NCBI RefSeq assembly: GCF_016907925.1
Contig: NZ_JAFBCZ010000002.1
Location: 62,001-126,000, forward strand
Length of the DNA stretch: 64,000 nt
Reading direction: 5' to 3'
From: Herpetosiphon giganteus
Lineage (GTDB): Bacteria; Chloroflexota; Chloroflexia; Chloroflexales; Herpetosiphonaceae
Part shown: positions 43,883 through 52,448 of the stretch, in pieces
How positions within the stretch are numbered: the stretch's first letter is position 1
Layout: the number at the start of each line of letters is the position of its first letter
Notes under the pieces: generated by a model
What the model was told of the DNA's origin: nothing
Seen by the model: only the letters and a program-made list of their open reading frames with translations
The model's database searches: none
Made by a program: the position numbers and the translations under genes

Positions 43883-45265
43883 ATGCATGAACGAATTGTG
43901 GCATTTGTGAAGGCGCTGCGAGCAGCCGGAGTTCGTGTGTCGCTCGCCGAAAGCCTTGATAGTTTTAATGCCTTAGAACAGCTGGGCATCACCGATCGCC
44001 AGCTGTTTCACGATGCGCTGTTGGCAACGTTGGTCAAAGATGCAACCAATCAGGCCCAGTTCGAGGAGCTGTTTCCGCTCTTTTTTGGCCATGGCGATGC
44101 CCCGATGATTAGCGAAGCCAATGGCTTGAGCGGCCTTGATTCCGAAGAATTGCAGCAGTTGCGCCAAGAAATTGCCCAACTCCGCGAACGAATTCGCGAA
44201 TTAATGCAGCGCCTGATGGATGGTCAAAATCTCACGCCAGAGGAATTGGCGGGGCTGGCTCGTAGCTCGGGCATCAATCATATTCAATCGCTCAACCAAC
44301 GCCGCTGGGTCGAACGGCGCATGGAACAGCAAATGGGCTTGACCGAGTTCAAACAGTCGCTTGAGGATTTGCTCAAACAATTGGAAGCAGACGGCATGGA
44401 TGCGGCAGCCCTCGCTGAAATAATGCAGCAAATGCAGGGCAACGCTCAAGCCATGCGCGACCAAATTAGCCAATTTGTTGGCTCTGGCTTAGCCGAGCGC
44501 ATGAGCGACGATTATAATCCGCAATATGGCGACGATCTGCAACATCGACCATTTGGCTCGCTCTCCGATGCAGATATTCAGCGCATGCGTCAAGAAGTGC
44601 GCCGTTTGGCAGCTTTGTTGCGTTCACGGGCATCATTACGCCAAAAGCGTGATAAAGCAGGACAAATCGACATCAAACGCACGATGCGCAATAATATGCG
44701 CTATGATGGCGTGCCGATGAAATTGGAACATCGCAAGAAACAACAAAAACCTAAGCTCGTAATTATTTGCGATATTTCAACCTCAATGCGGCCTGTGGCT
44801 GAGTTTATGCTGCGCATGATTTATGAATTGCAAGATCAAGTGAGTAAAACGCATTCATTCGCGTTTATTGCTAATTTGCACGATATTACCGACCAACTCA
44901 ACGATAGTCGCGCTGATATTAGCGTCAATGATGTGCTCGAAAGTATTCCGCCTGGCTACTACAACACCGACCTTGGCCGCAGCCTCGATACCTTTTTGCA
45001 TAGCTACTTGGACACAGTTGATTGGCGCACAACGGTGATTATTGTGGGCGATGGTCGCAACAACTTTAATAATCCGCGCTTGGAATCGTTGCAAACCATC
45101 CGTCGCCATGCCAAACGCTTAATCTGGTTTACGCCCGAAGATACCTACCAATGGGGCACTGGCGATAGCGATATGCAGCTCTACGCGCCGCTCTGCGACC
45201 GGGTTCACCTCGTGACTAATCTGGCCGAACTGACCTCGGCGGTTGATCGCTTATTGGCTAACTAG
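43883..45265 (+). CDS. VWA-domain protein (CoxE-like), partner of MoxR
   Basis: 460 residues. The N-terminal half is helical and acidic (FVKALRAAGVRVSLAESLDS, then EELQQLRQEIAQLRERIREL, a likely coiled coil). The C-terminal VWA domain has the MIDAS motif DISTS at 297-301 and the later IIVGDGRNNF. There is no signal peptide, so it is cytoplasmic. CoxE-like proteins act with MoxR ATPases in cofactor maturation. The target here is unknown because no oxidoreductase is adjacent. GGGGGG stands just before the ATG. Confidence 0.85.
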   Translation: MHERIVAFVKALRAAGVRVSLAESLDSFNALEQLGITDRQLFHDALLATLVKDATNQAQFEELFPLFFGHGDAPMISEANGLSGLDSEELQQLRQEIAQLRERIRELMQRLMDGQNLTPEELAGLARSSGINHIQSLNQRRWVERRMEQQMGLTEFKQSLEDLLKQLEADGMDAAALAEIMQQMQGNAQAMRDQISQFVGSGLAERMSDDYNPQYGDDLQHRPFGSLSDADIQRMRQEVRRLAALLRSRASLRQKRDKAGQIDIKRTMRNNMRYDGVPMKLEHRKKQQKPKLVIICDISTSMRPVAEFMLRMIYELQDQVSKTHSFAFIANLHDITDQLNDSRADISVNDVLESIPPGYYNTDLGRSLDTFLHSYLDTVDWRTTVIIVGDGRNNFNNPRLESLQTIRRHAKRLIWFTPEDTYQWGTGDSDMQLYAPLCDRVHLVTNLAELTSAVDRLLAN

Positions 45266-45274
45266 CTATTTATT

Positions 45275-45301
45275 GAGCCACCTATAGGCCATAGGTGGCT
45301 C
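45275..45301. terminator. Hairpin after the VWA gene
   Basis: GAGCCACCTAT (45275-45285) pairs perfectly with ATAGGTGGCTC (45291-45301). There is no T-run on the plus strand, so termination would be weak or factor-dependent. Confidence 0.5.
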
Positions 45302-45465
45302 AGAATCCTCACCGATAATCCCCTGTATGGTTGCTTTAATCCACAATTAACCTGTGCTATAGTTCGTTGGGCAAGTGTGAGCTAGCTAACAGCCGCTTGT
45401 TTACGAATTGGGCATAATAGAACCACGATACATCAAACCCACGTCAACCCAGAAGGAGATAGCCA

Positions 45466-46467
45466 ATGACAACCATGACAGTGCGTTTTTGGGGTGTGCG
45501 TGGCAGCCACCCAGTTTCCGGCCCAGAATATTTGAAATACGGTGGCAATACCCTGTGCGTCGAGGTCGAGGCCAATGGCCACACGATTATTCTCGATGCT
45601 GGGACTGGGATTATTAACCTTGGCAAAAGCCTGAATGCGCGCGCCAAAGCCAGCGGCAAGCCAATTGATGTGACGATTTTGTTCAGCCATATGCACCACG
45701 ATCATACCCAGGGCTTTCCATTTTTCACCCCTGCCTATCGTGGCGATACCAATATGCATATCTTTGGGCCTGGCATTTTTGAGCGCGATTTAGAAGAAAC
45801 CTTGGCCAAAACCATGTTGCCACCAGTTTTTCCGGTTTCGATGGCCGAATTGCCCGCCCAAAAAATGGTGTCGAGCATTCGCGAAACTGATGTATTATTG
45901 CTCTCAGAGGAGCGCGGCGAGGCGATGTTGCGCAATCGTTTTCACGATAATCTCAGCGATATCGACGAGAATATGATCGTGATCAAATCCCTGCGCTCAT
46001 ATGCACACCCCGATGGTGTGTTGGTCTACCGCATTGAATGGCAAGGCATGAGCGTTGTCTACGCCACTGACACAGAAGGCTATATTAATGGTGATCAACG
46101 GCTAGCTCAATTTGCCCAAGGAGCTGATGTACTGATTCACGATGCGCAATACACCGAGGATCACTACTTAGGCAAAGCACCAGGTTTTGGCTCGACCCAA
46201 GGCTGGGGTCACTCAACCGCCACCATGGCCTGTGATGTGGCTCGTTCAGCCAAAGTTGGCACCTTGGTATTGTTCCATCACGAGCCAAATTATGGCGACG
46301 ATGTGATCGAAGCAATTGAACAGCATGCCCAGTCGATGTTTTCTGGCACGCTTGCCGCCCGCGAAGGCTTGGAATTGGTGCTGAATAAACCGCAACCTGA
46401 GACAATCAGTAGCGAAGATTCCAGCATGGATGTGACTGAGCCATTAAGCACCGATGTCATAAGTTGA
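45466..46467 (+). CDS. Metallo-beta-lactamase-fold hydrolase
   Basis: 333 residues. The N-terminal VRFWGVRGSHPVSGPEYLKY and GGNTLCVEVE, followed by the metal motif SHMHHDH and later YATDTEG and LIHDAQYT, belong to the MBL-fold group near RNase Z and phosphodiesterases (including cyclic-nucleotide phosphodiesterase-like members). The C-terminal 30 residues are acidic and disordered. AAGGAG precedes the ATG. It is followed 29 bp later by a Crp-type regulator, so a link to cyclic nucleotides or another small ligand is possible but unproven. Confidence 0.82.
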   Translation: MTTMTVRFWGVRGSHPVSGPEYLKYGGNTLCVEVEANGHTIILDAGTGIINLGKSLNARAKASGKPIDVTILFSHMHHDHTQGFPFFTPAYRGDTNMHIFGPGIFERDLEETLAKTMLPPVFPVSMAELPAQKMVSSIRETDVLLLSEERGEAMLRNRFHDNLSDIDENMIVIKSLRSYAHPDGVLVYRIEWQGMSVVYATDTEGYINGDQRLAQFAQGADVLIHDAQYTEDHYLGKAPGFGSTQGWGHSTATMACDVARSAKVGTLVLFHHEPNYGDDVIEAIEQHAQSMFSGTLAAREGLELVLNKPQPETISSEDSSMDVTEPLSTDVIS

Positions 46468-46496
46468 TTAACGGTAGCAGGTGGAGGAAGACGCTC

Positions 46497-47255
46497 ATGA
46501 ATCCAACCATAACAACGATAAATCAGAGTTTTGGCTGGCGCATGCTAGGAGATAACCCAATGTTGAGCGATGCAGAACTGGCGTTACTCCGCGATGTTGA
46601 GCTATTTGAGGGCCTTGCTTCAGAGCAGGCCGCCCACATTAGCCGACGCTTGGTGCGGCGTACCTTCCCTGCTGGAACCAATTTGATGTCGGTCGAGCAA
46701 CCTGGCGAGGTTGTCTATATCATTCTGAGTGGCACGGTCAAAATTCATGTCGAGCAGGCAGATGGCACCGATGTAATCATCGCGATGCTTGGCGCTGGCG
46801 ATACGGTCGGCGAAATGAGCTTAATCGATAGCGCTGGCCGCTCAGCCACCGTCGTCACTCAAGAAGAATCAACCTTGCTTTGGATGAATCGCACAGCTTT
46901 TTTGGAAGCATTGCAAAATGCTCCGGTCATTACCTTGAACCTTGTGCGCATGCTTTCGAGCCGTTTACGCCTTGCCAATGAGCAAATTCAGGCCTTGGCA
47001 ACCCTCGATGTCCATGGGCGGGTGGCGCGTCAGCTTTTAGCCTTCGCCCAAAAATATGGTCATCCCGATGAAGCTGGCACAGTGCAAATTCCGATTCGGC
47101 TTACCCAGAGCGATTTGGCAGGCTTGGTCGGTGCATCACGCGAGCGGGTTAATCAAGTGATCGGCTATTTCAAGCAACGCCGCTATCTGAGTGTTGATCA
47201 ACACTATCACATCAGTTTGCACAACCTTGAAGCCTTGGCCAAACGCATTAAGTAA
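46497..47255 (+). CDS. Crp/Fnr-family transcriptional regulator
   Basis: 252 residues from the ATG at 46497 behind GGAGGA. A TTG further upstream overlaps the previous gene. The cyclic-nucleotide-binding domain (about 35-150) has FPAGTNLMSVEQPGEVVYII and GDTVGEMSLIDSAGRSATVV, a phosphate-binding cassette with Arg and Ser. The Crp helix-turn-helix is LTQSDLAGLVGASRERVNQVI. There is no Fnr-type cysteine cluster. It may sense cAMP, which fits the cyclase-homology protein elsewhere in the window. It is cotranscribed with the MBL-fold gene. Confidence 0.88.
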   Translation: MNPTITTINQSFGWRMLGDNPMLSDAELALLRDVELFEGLASEQAAHISRRLVRRTFPAGTNLMSVEQPGEVVYIILSGTVKIHVEQADGTDVIIAMLGAGDTVGEMSLIDSAGRSATVVTQEESTLLWMNRTAFLEALQNAPVITLNLVRMLSSRLRLANEQIQALATLDVHGRVARQLLAFAQKYGHPDEAGTVQIPIRLTQSDLAGLVGASRERVNQVIGYFKQRRYLSVDQHYHISLHNLEALAKRIK

Positions 47256-47286
47256 GCTGTGGAGCAACCCTGCAAACGAGCAACAC

Positions 47287-47316
47287 GCCACAAGCAACCA
47301 CTTGTGGCTTTGGGTT
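47287..47316 (+). terminator. Weak terminator after the Crp-type gene
   Basis: GCCACAAG (47287-47294) pairs with CTTGTGGC (47301-47308), followed by TTTGGGTTT. The T-run is broken. Confidence 0.45.
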
Positions 47317-47332
47317 TAAGTGGGAGAAGTTA

Positions 47333-47791
47333 ATGCAAAAATGGCTAATTGGTTTCCTCATGGCGGGATGTTTGTTACTCGTTGGCTTGGGCTTATTGAA
47401 TTTAGATTCAGTTCCGCTGCATGCCCATCCCCAAGCAGCGATTGAAGCCTATTTGCACTATATGCAGCAACCCGATTCCCTAAGCGAGCAAGCAGTATTT
47501 GTTGATCAGATTGAGCAGCAACGCAGCCAGTTACAGCAGGCCACGGCGATCTACGCCAATCACACTGTTCATTTTCAAGCTGTGGCGTTCCACGATACTG
47601 AGAATCAATTTTACAAAACCGCAGTCATCACCAGCACACTAACCGATCAATTCGGCCATCAACACCAGCTTGTGGATAACGTTGTGGTTCAGCAAGTGCG
47701 GGTTAATCATCAATATTTGCCAAGTACAAAAGCCGAGATAAGCTGGAAAATACACTTAATCAATGGCGATTTGCCCCAGATTGTGCCCTAA
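47333..47791 (+). CDS. Small membrane-anchored protein of unknown function
   Basis: 152 residues. A single N-terminal hydrophobic helix (about 4-26, WLIGFLMAGCLLLVGLGLL) anchors a polar extracytoplasmic domain rich in Gln and His. MAGC could be read as a lipobox, but the hydrophobic stretch continues past the Cys, which argues for an uncleaved anchor. GGGAG precedes the ATG. I do not recognise the family. Short spacing to the genes on either side suggests a shared transcript. Confidence 0.6.
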   Translation: MQKWLIGFLMAGCLLLVGLGLLNLDSVPLHAHPQAAIEAYLHYMQQPDSLSEQAVFVDQIEQQRSQLQQATAIYANHTVHFQAVAFHDTENQFYKTAVITSTLTDQFGHQHQLVDNVVVQQVRVNHQYLPSTKAEISWKIHLINGDLPQIVP

Positions 47792-47826
47792 ATCCAGCAC
47801 GCATGATCTGGCGCTGAGGAATGATC

Positions 47827-48471
47827 ATGCTTTATTATCCCAAAATGGCTGATAGCCGCAACGCACCCTTGACTCGTTGCTGGGCCTTTGAAAAATACGA
47901 TGGCACAAATTTGCACTGGGATTGGGATCGGGAGCTTGGTTGGCATCGCTTTGGCACGCGTCGCGAAGCCTTTGAATTAACCAGCCATGGCAGCAAGCAA
48001 TTTAGCCAAGCGCATGCCCATCTTCAAGCAGCGCCAAATCTATTTCAGGCAAGTTTGGCCGAGCCATTAACCGAAATTTTGCTACGCAATGCCAATTATC
48101 AAGCCTACAATGAAATTCGGGTGTTTACTGAATTTTTCGGCCCCAACTCGTTTGCAGGCCTGCACAAAACCGCTGACCCCAAAGAATTGCGTTTGTTTGA
48201 TGTGTGGCTTGAGGGCTATGGTTTTATCGGGCCACAGCAATTTAGCGCCGATTTTGCTAGCCTCAATAGTGCGCGAGTGGTTTACGAAGGCAAATTAACT
48301 GGCCAATTTTTCGAGGATGTGCGCAATGGCAAATTTGGTGTGCACGAAGGCGTTGTTTGTAAGGGCGGCACTGGTGGCGGCGATCTGTGGATGGTCAAAA
48401 TCAAAACCCGCCACTACCAAGCTCTGCTCAAACAAGCTTTTGCCGAGCGCTGGGAAGCGTACTGGGAGTGA
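47827..48471 (+). CDS. RNA-ligase-like nucleotidyltransferase
   Basis: About 214 residues from the ATG at 47827 (the ATG at 47821 is too close to GAGGA). Covalent-nucleotidyltransferase motifs are present in order: motif I FEKYDGTN with the nucleophile Lys23, RFGTRRE (Ia), YNEIRVFTEFFG (III, about 95-105), EGVVCKG (IV, Glu174) and WMVKIKT (V, Lys191/193). This is the catalytic core of the RNA ligase/DNA ligase/capping superfamily, with no added OB-fold or C-terminal domain. KxDGTN resembles T4 Rnl2-type ligases. A role in RNA repair is inference. No RtcB, kinase or phosphatase partner is adjacent. Confidence 0.7.
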   Translation: MLYYPKMADSRNAPLTRCWAFEKYDGTNLHWDWDRELGWHRFGTRREAFELTSHGSKQFSQAHAHLQAAPNLFQASLAEPLTEILLRNANYQAYNEIRVFTEFFGPNSFAGLHKTADPKELRLFDVWLEGYGFIGPQQFSADFASLNSARVVYEGKLTGQFFEDVRNGKFGVHEGVVCKGGTGGGDLWMVKIKTRHYQALLKQAFAERWEAYWE

Positions 48472-48522
48472 GCGCCTATGCTACAATCCAAGATAGCGAA
48501 TTGCTTTACAAAGGATTTGACC

Positions 48523-48942
48523 ATGACGACAAATCAAGAACTTAGCAACACGCCCGACAACTCAGCCCGTGTGATTGGCCTGATTGTTGGCGATGTGGCG
48601 ATTTTTGCCTTATTTGTGATTATTGGGCGGCTTTCGCACGAGGAAGGTGTGAATGCAGATGCAGTGATTAATGTAGCTGCGCCATTCGTAATTGGCTGGG
48701 GCGTTGCCGCGCCACTGCTGAAGCTTTACACCCCAGCGGTCAGCGAACATACCAAAACTGCCTTGCAACGCACCGCGTTGGCGTGGTGTGTGGCTGCACC
48801 CATTGGACTCGTGTTGCGCTCGCTGGTTTGGAAGCACGATTTCAAGCCTGGCTTTGCCATTACCACCTTCATTTTCAACATGATTTTGCTGTTGGCATGG
48901 CGCGGCTGGTCGGCCTATCGAGCGGGCAAGCGCAGCCAATAA
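48523..48942 (+). CDS. DUF3054 membrane protein
   Basis: 139 residues from the ATG at 48523, seven bases after AAAGGA. Four hydrophobic segments and the family pattern VIGLIVGDVAIFALFVIIGR, HEEG, then FVIGWGVAAPLL and LVWKHDFKPGFAITTFIFN, support DUF3054. The function is unknown. It ends in a strong terminator shared with the convergent sigma-factor gene. Confidence 0.82.
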   Translation: MTTNQELSNTPDNSARVIGLIVGDVAIFALFVIIGRLSHEEGVNADAVINVAAPFVIGWGVAAPLLKLYTPAVSEHTKTALQRTALAWCVAAPIGLVLRSLVWKHDFKPGFAITTFIFNMILLLAWRGWSAYRAGKRSQ

Positions 48943-48948
48943 AACTAC

Positions 48949-48986
48949 TTCAGCGCATAAACCAACATTTATGCGCTGAATTTTTT
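48949..48986 (+). terminator. Bidirectional intrinsic terminator
   Basis: TTCAGCGCATAAA (48949-48961) pairs with 48968-48980 over 13 bp, followed by six T that overlap the stop of the ECF sigma gene. On the minus strand GTAGTTTTA follows the stem. Confidence 0.9.
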
Positions 48987-49509
48987 AACCAAGGCAATAC
49001 TGCTCAGTAAGGGTTTGGCGCAGCTGTTGCCGTGCGCGATGCAACCGACTTTTGACCGCCGCCTGACTTAAGCCAAGTTGGGCTGCAACTTCTGGCGTGG
49101 TCAAGGCTTGAATATCGCGTAGCACCAAAACTTGGCAATCAAGCGGTGCTAAATTGCTGATTGCCAACGCCAAATCATGGCTTAGTTCGCTTTGATCAGT
49201 TTGAGCCATGCTAAGCGCCAATTGCTCAGATAAGCTGGTGTTGCCTCGTAGTTGGCGCATTAAACGATAGCATTCGTGTTTGACAACCTGAAATAACCAA
49301 CGACTAAATGCTCCTGCCACGCGTAATGCCCCGATCTTGCGGGTGGCAATCCACAACGCCTCTTGTACCGCATCTTCGACATCTTCTGGCGTGGCACAGA
49401 CGCGGCGCGCAAAGCGGGTCACATCTGGTTGGTAGTGGTGCAAGAGCTGTTGTAGGGCCACGTGATCGCCCTGCTGAGCTTGTTCGACTAAATCTTGGAT
49501 TAGCAGCAT
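48985..49509 (-). CDS. ECF-type RNA polymerase sigma factor
   Basis: 174 residues. Region 2 includes VTRFARRVCATPEDVEDAVQ and SRWLFQVVKHECYRLMRQ. Region 4 includes LPLDCQVLVLRDIQ-like LAPLDCQVLVLRDIQALTT and VAAQLGLSQAAVKSRLHRAR. No anti-sigma gene adjoins it. The DUF2892 protein gene lies immediately upstream in the same operon and might be functionally linked. GAGGAG precedes the ATG. Confidence 0.9.
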   Translation of the reverse strand: MLLIQDLVEQAQQGDHVALQQLLHHYQPDVTRFARRVCATPEDVEDAVQEALWIATRKIGALRVAGAFSRWLFQVVKHECYRLMRQLRGNTSLSEQLALSMAQTDQSELSHDLALAISNLAPLDCQVLVLRDIQALTTPEVAAQLGLSQAAVKSRLHRARQQLRQTLTEQYCLG

Positions 49510-49525
49510 GGGTGCTCCTCGGGTT

Positions 49526-49726
49526 TTATTGTGGTTTACGGCCCATCAAATGGCATGCAGGGCAATAGCCAACCATTCCTGTGACCAACAGCACAAGCGC
49601 ACTGATAATACTCAGCCATTGAACAATTGCTGTTGGGGCTAGCCACAGCGCCACTCCAACCAAGGCCAAGGCTACAATGCTTCGCACCCAACGTTCCCAG
49701 CTTGGCAGATTTTTGCGATAGAGCAT
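49526..49726 (-). CDS. DUF2892 small membrane protein with CPAC
   Basis: 66 residues with two membrane helices and a terminal GYCPACHLMGRKPQ, as in the membrane part of YgaP-like DUF2892 proteins. The Cys pair may bind metal or be redox-active. It stands 16 bp upstream of the ECF sigma gene, where a membrane-bound sensor or anti-sigma would be expected. That role is speculative. GAGGAA precedes the ATG. Confidence 0.75.
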   Translation of the reverse strand: MLYRKNLPSWERWVRSIVALALVGVALWLAPTAIVQWLSIISALVLLVTGMVGYCPACHLMGRKPQ

Positions 49727-49738
49727 GCGTGATTCCTC

Positions 49739-49763
49739 ATAGCTACATTGTTGTTATAGCTAT
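49739..49763. promoter_or_regulatory. Inverted repeat upstream of the DUF2892-sigma operon
   Basis: ATAGCTA-N11-TAGCTAT, containing the 12-bp palindrome TTATAGCTATAA at its right end. It lies 13-37 bp before the start codon, in the likely promoter. Confidence 0.5.
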
Positions 49764-49910
49764 AAGAGTCGCCAATTGGCTCAAAGGATTCAAAATCGGC
49801 AAAACGAGTTTGTCATCAAGCTGCCAGATTGGTAACTATCATTGCTGCCAGCCCTAGAGTATAATAGCGCCAAGCATCAATCCTCATTGCTAGGGTCTTG
49901 GGAGCTTTTT

Positions 49911-50963
49911 ATGGAAGCAGATAAAACAATTGGTCAATCGTATCGCCAAATTCAGCAATTCCTGCTTAATCAAATTCTTGGCACGATGCTCGTGTCGACG
50001 AGCACACTCAGCGTTCTGATGCTGATTGCCTTGGCCTTGCCCCAAGCCCGAACACTCCCGTTTGTGATTATGACCTTGGTTGCGATCAATGGAGTCGCGA
50101 TTATTCTCATCAGCCAATACTGGATTCGGCGTGGCTACCCGCGGCGTGGAGCCTTTTTCTTCGTTATGAGTGGTATTTTATCAGGCGCAATTTTGGCAGT
50201 TGTGTTTAATCTTCCATCGTTTATGGCCTTAGTTGCCATTGTCTTGATTATTGTTAGTGCCATCTTGATAGGTTTCCGGTATACAATTTATCCTCTAGTC
50301 GTATCAATTATTGTTTCGATATTTTTGGCAATCGCCGACTATAATCAATGGTTTAAAGCCTATCAATTTGATGATAGCGTAATTATTACATTTATTATTC
50401 AAATCATTATGATATTGAGTATGTTGATTGTTACGGCAATTATTATTAATATGGCAGTTAAGCGTTTAGAAGAGAGTTCAGACGAAGCGTTTTTACGTGC
50501 GCGCGATGCAGAAGAAGCCCGCTTTGATCAAATTGTCCTCAACGAACAATTGCACCACGATAACCTTGAAAAACAAAAACTGCTTGATGTCATTGATACA
50601 CTGGAAACGCCGGCGATTCCAATTCTGGCCGATACCGTGGTTATTCCGATTTTGGGCTATGTTTCCGATGAACGTTTAAGCAAAATTCAAAAAATTGTGC
50701 TTGAACATATTCATCGTGAGCGGATTCAAACAGTCTTGGTGGATATTACTGGCGTGATCAGCGTTGATCAGCATTTTGCTCAAGGCCTACAGCGTTTGGT
50801 ACAAGCAATTTATGTATTGGGCGCAAAAGTGTTTCTGACTGGAATTCAGCCAAAAACTGCGCATATGTTTGTTGATTTTGATTTGCATACTGCCTTGCCC
50901 GAAACCTATGCCACTATCGCCGATGCAATTGAAGATTTAACTATGCTTCAGAGCAAAAAGTAG
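49911..50963 (+). CDS. Membrane sensor with C-terminal STAS domain (RsbR-like)
   Basis: 351 residues from the ATG at 49911 behind GGGAG. Six hydrophobic helices (about 20-185) form the membrane part. A short coiled segment follows, with EESSDEAFLRARDAEEARFD, then a STAS domain (about 240-345) opening with ETPAIPILADTVVIPILGYV. Thr280 in VDITGV matches the phosphorylation site of RsbR-type stressosome proteins. It is likely part of a partner-switching stress pathway, though no RsbS/RsbT gene is nearby. A TATAAT box lies at 49860-49865. The next gene starts one base after its stop. Confidence 0.82.
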   Translation: MEADKTIGQSYRQIQQFLLNQILGTMLVSTSTLSVLMLIALALPQARTLPFVIMTLVAINGVAIILISQYWIRRGYPRRGAFFFVMSGILSGAILAVVFNLPSFMALVAIVLIIVSAILIGFRYTIYPLVVSIIVSIFLAIADYNQWFKAYQFDDSVIITFIIQIIMILSMLIVTAIIINMAVKRLEESSDEAFLRARDAEEARFDQIVLNEQLHHDNLEKQKLLDVIDTLETPAIPILADTVVIPILGYVSDERLSKIQKIVLEHIHRERIQTVLVDITGVISVDQHFAQGLQRLVQAIYVLGAKVFLTGIQPKTAHMFVDFDLHTALPETYATIADAIEDLTMLQSKK

Positions 50964-50964
50964 C

Positions 50965-52071
50965 ATGCCCCAACCACGCTACCTTGAATGGGCTAAACAG
51001 CAGCCAGCAAGCGCAATATTAAGCAATAGCAGCGTCTATTTGCCAAGTGTGCGCAACGCGATTCAACAGCAATTGGCCGAGCCTGCTTGGTTCGAGGCTG
51101 CCCAACAGGCCAATCCTTGGGGCCATCCACGGCTCCAACAGGCATTGCAGGCTTGGCACACCAGCAGCTATGCTCCATTAATTGTGGCGGGAGCATCGAG
51201 TGCTTTAGCGGTCGTCTGCCAAGCCTTGTTGCAACCAGGCGACCATGCCTTAATCGAAACTCCGCACTACGAGCCATTTCAGCGTTGCGTTTTGGCTCGT
51301 GGCGCAACCTGGAGCGCCTGCCAACGCCATCCAATCAGCTTCGAATTTGAGTTAGCGCAACTCGCAACTAGCATTACTCCCCGCACCAAGCTTGTGCTGC
51401 TCAGTAATTTGCATAATCCAAGTGGCAACTTAAGTAGTAAAAGCCAGCTCTTGGCTTTACAGCAAACCCTTAATCAAACAACTGCTAGGCTTGGCCTTGC
51501 GCCGCTGCCAATTGTGGTTGATGAAATTTATTGGCATTTGGTGGCTCAGCCTGAATTTGGCAGCGTTGCTGAGCTTGGCGAACAATGGATTAGCATCAAT
51601 AGCCTCGCGAAGGTCTATGGCTTAAGTATGCTGCGCTGTGGCTGGATTATGGCAGCGCCACCAATGCTTGAGCAACTACGCCCCGCCTATCTTGATTTGA
51701 TTAATATTGGTTCACCGCTGACCGAATATCTGGCCGCGATGGTGATTGAACAGTTGCCAACCTATCAGATGGAGGCTCAACGCCATGTTGCCGCCAATCG
51801 TCAAATAGTGCATGCTGCACTTCAGCCATTAATTGAGCGCGAATTGCTGCGTGGAGCGCTTCCTGAAGCTGGGTGTAGCTATTTCCCCAGCCTCAATCTA
51901 CCTGTGGCCCAAATCTCGCAAGTAGCTGCATTAACTGGCTGTGTGCCTGGAGGATTCTTTGGCCCAGCCTACCACCAGCATGTGCGGCTTGGTTTTGGCG
52001 GCGATTCCACAGTTGTTGCGGCGGGCTTAGACCTATTTCAGCAAACCCTGCGCAGGTTGAGTCAGCATTGA
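50965..52071 (+). CDS. PLP-dependent aminotransferase (class I/II)
   Basis: 368 residues of fold-type I. NLHNPSGN is the aminotransferase Asn/Pro motif, VVDEIYWHL holds the Asp that contacts the pyridine nitrogen, and SLAKVYGLSMLRCGW carries the Schiff-base Lys216. Related proteins include MocR-free aminotransferases and capreomycidine-synthase-like enzymes. The substrate cannot be assigned. It begins one base after the STAS gene stop with no ribosome-binding site of its own, so it should be translationally coupled to it. Confidence 0.85.
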   Translation: MPQPRYLEWAKQQPASAILSNSSVYLPSVRNAIQQQLAEPAWFEAAQQANPWGHPRLQQALQAWHTSSYAPLIVAGASSALAVVCQALLQPGDHALIETPHYEPFQRCVLARGATWSACQRHPISFEFELAQLATSITPRTKLVLLSNLHNPSGNLSSKSQLLALQQTLNQTTARLGLAPLPIVVDEIYWHLVAQPEFGSVAELGEQWISINSLAKVYGLSMLRCGWIMAAPPMLEQLRPAYLDLINIGSPLTEYLAAMVIEQLPTYQMEAQRHVAANRQIVHAALQPLIERELLRGALPEAGCSYFPSLNLPVAQISQVAALTGCVPGGFFGPAYHQHVRLGFGGDSTVVAAGLDLFQQTLRRLSQH

Positions 52072-52102
52072 TGCTTGTCAAACCCAGCTTTGTGAAGTAA
52101 AT

Positions 52103-52138
52103 AATTCAGCGTGACGGCAATGCTTATCACGCTGAATT
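52103..52138. terminator. Hairpin between convergent genes
   Basis: AATTCAGCGTGA (52103-52114) pairs perfectly with TCACGCTGAATT (52127-52138). Short AT-rich tails rather than long T-runs flank it. Confidence 0.6.
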
Positions 52139-52155
52139 GGGGTTGAAGTATCTGA

Positions 52156-52434
52156 TTAGCGTGGAAAATCGCGACTTTCAGGCCAGCGGGCGGCTGCTTC
52201 AGCTTCTTGACGCAGCCGATGTTGAGTGATGGCACGAAACCGAATCATACAACTCCGGTGAGTTTGGCAAGCTACCCGCTGGCAACTTGGGCAAAGCTCG
52301 GCGAGCCGGACTGATTCTGCGGCATTGGCAGTGGCGACAACGCGGGCAATACGTTCATCAAGCATCCGCTCGTTGGTCGCAGCATTCTCAGCCAAACGCT
52401 GGCTGCGGGTATGGAGATAGGTTTTCGGGGGCAT
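52156..52434 (-). CDS. Small protein with a possible zinc site
   Basis: 92 residues. CPSCQ at 49-53 and CQTH..C around 56-62 could form one treble Cys/His metal site. The flanks are Arg/Ala-rich helices. GAGG lies seven bases before the ATG. I do not recognise the family. It follows a Cys-rich 60-residue frame on the same strand after 14 bp. Confidence 0.5.
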   Translation of the reverse strand: MPPKTYLHTRSQRLAENAATNERMLDERIARVVATANAAESVRLAELCPSCQRVACQTHRSCMIRFRAITQHRLRQEAEAAARWPESRDFPR

Positions 52435-52448
52435 TGACTGGCCTCATT

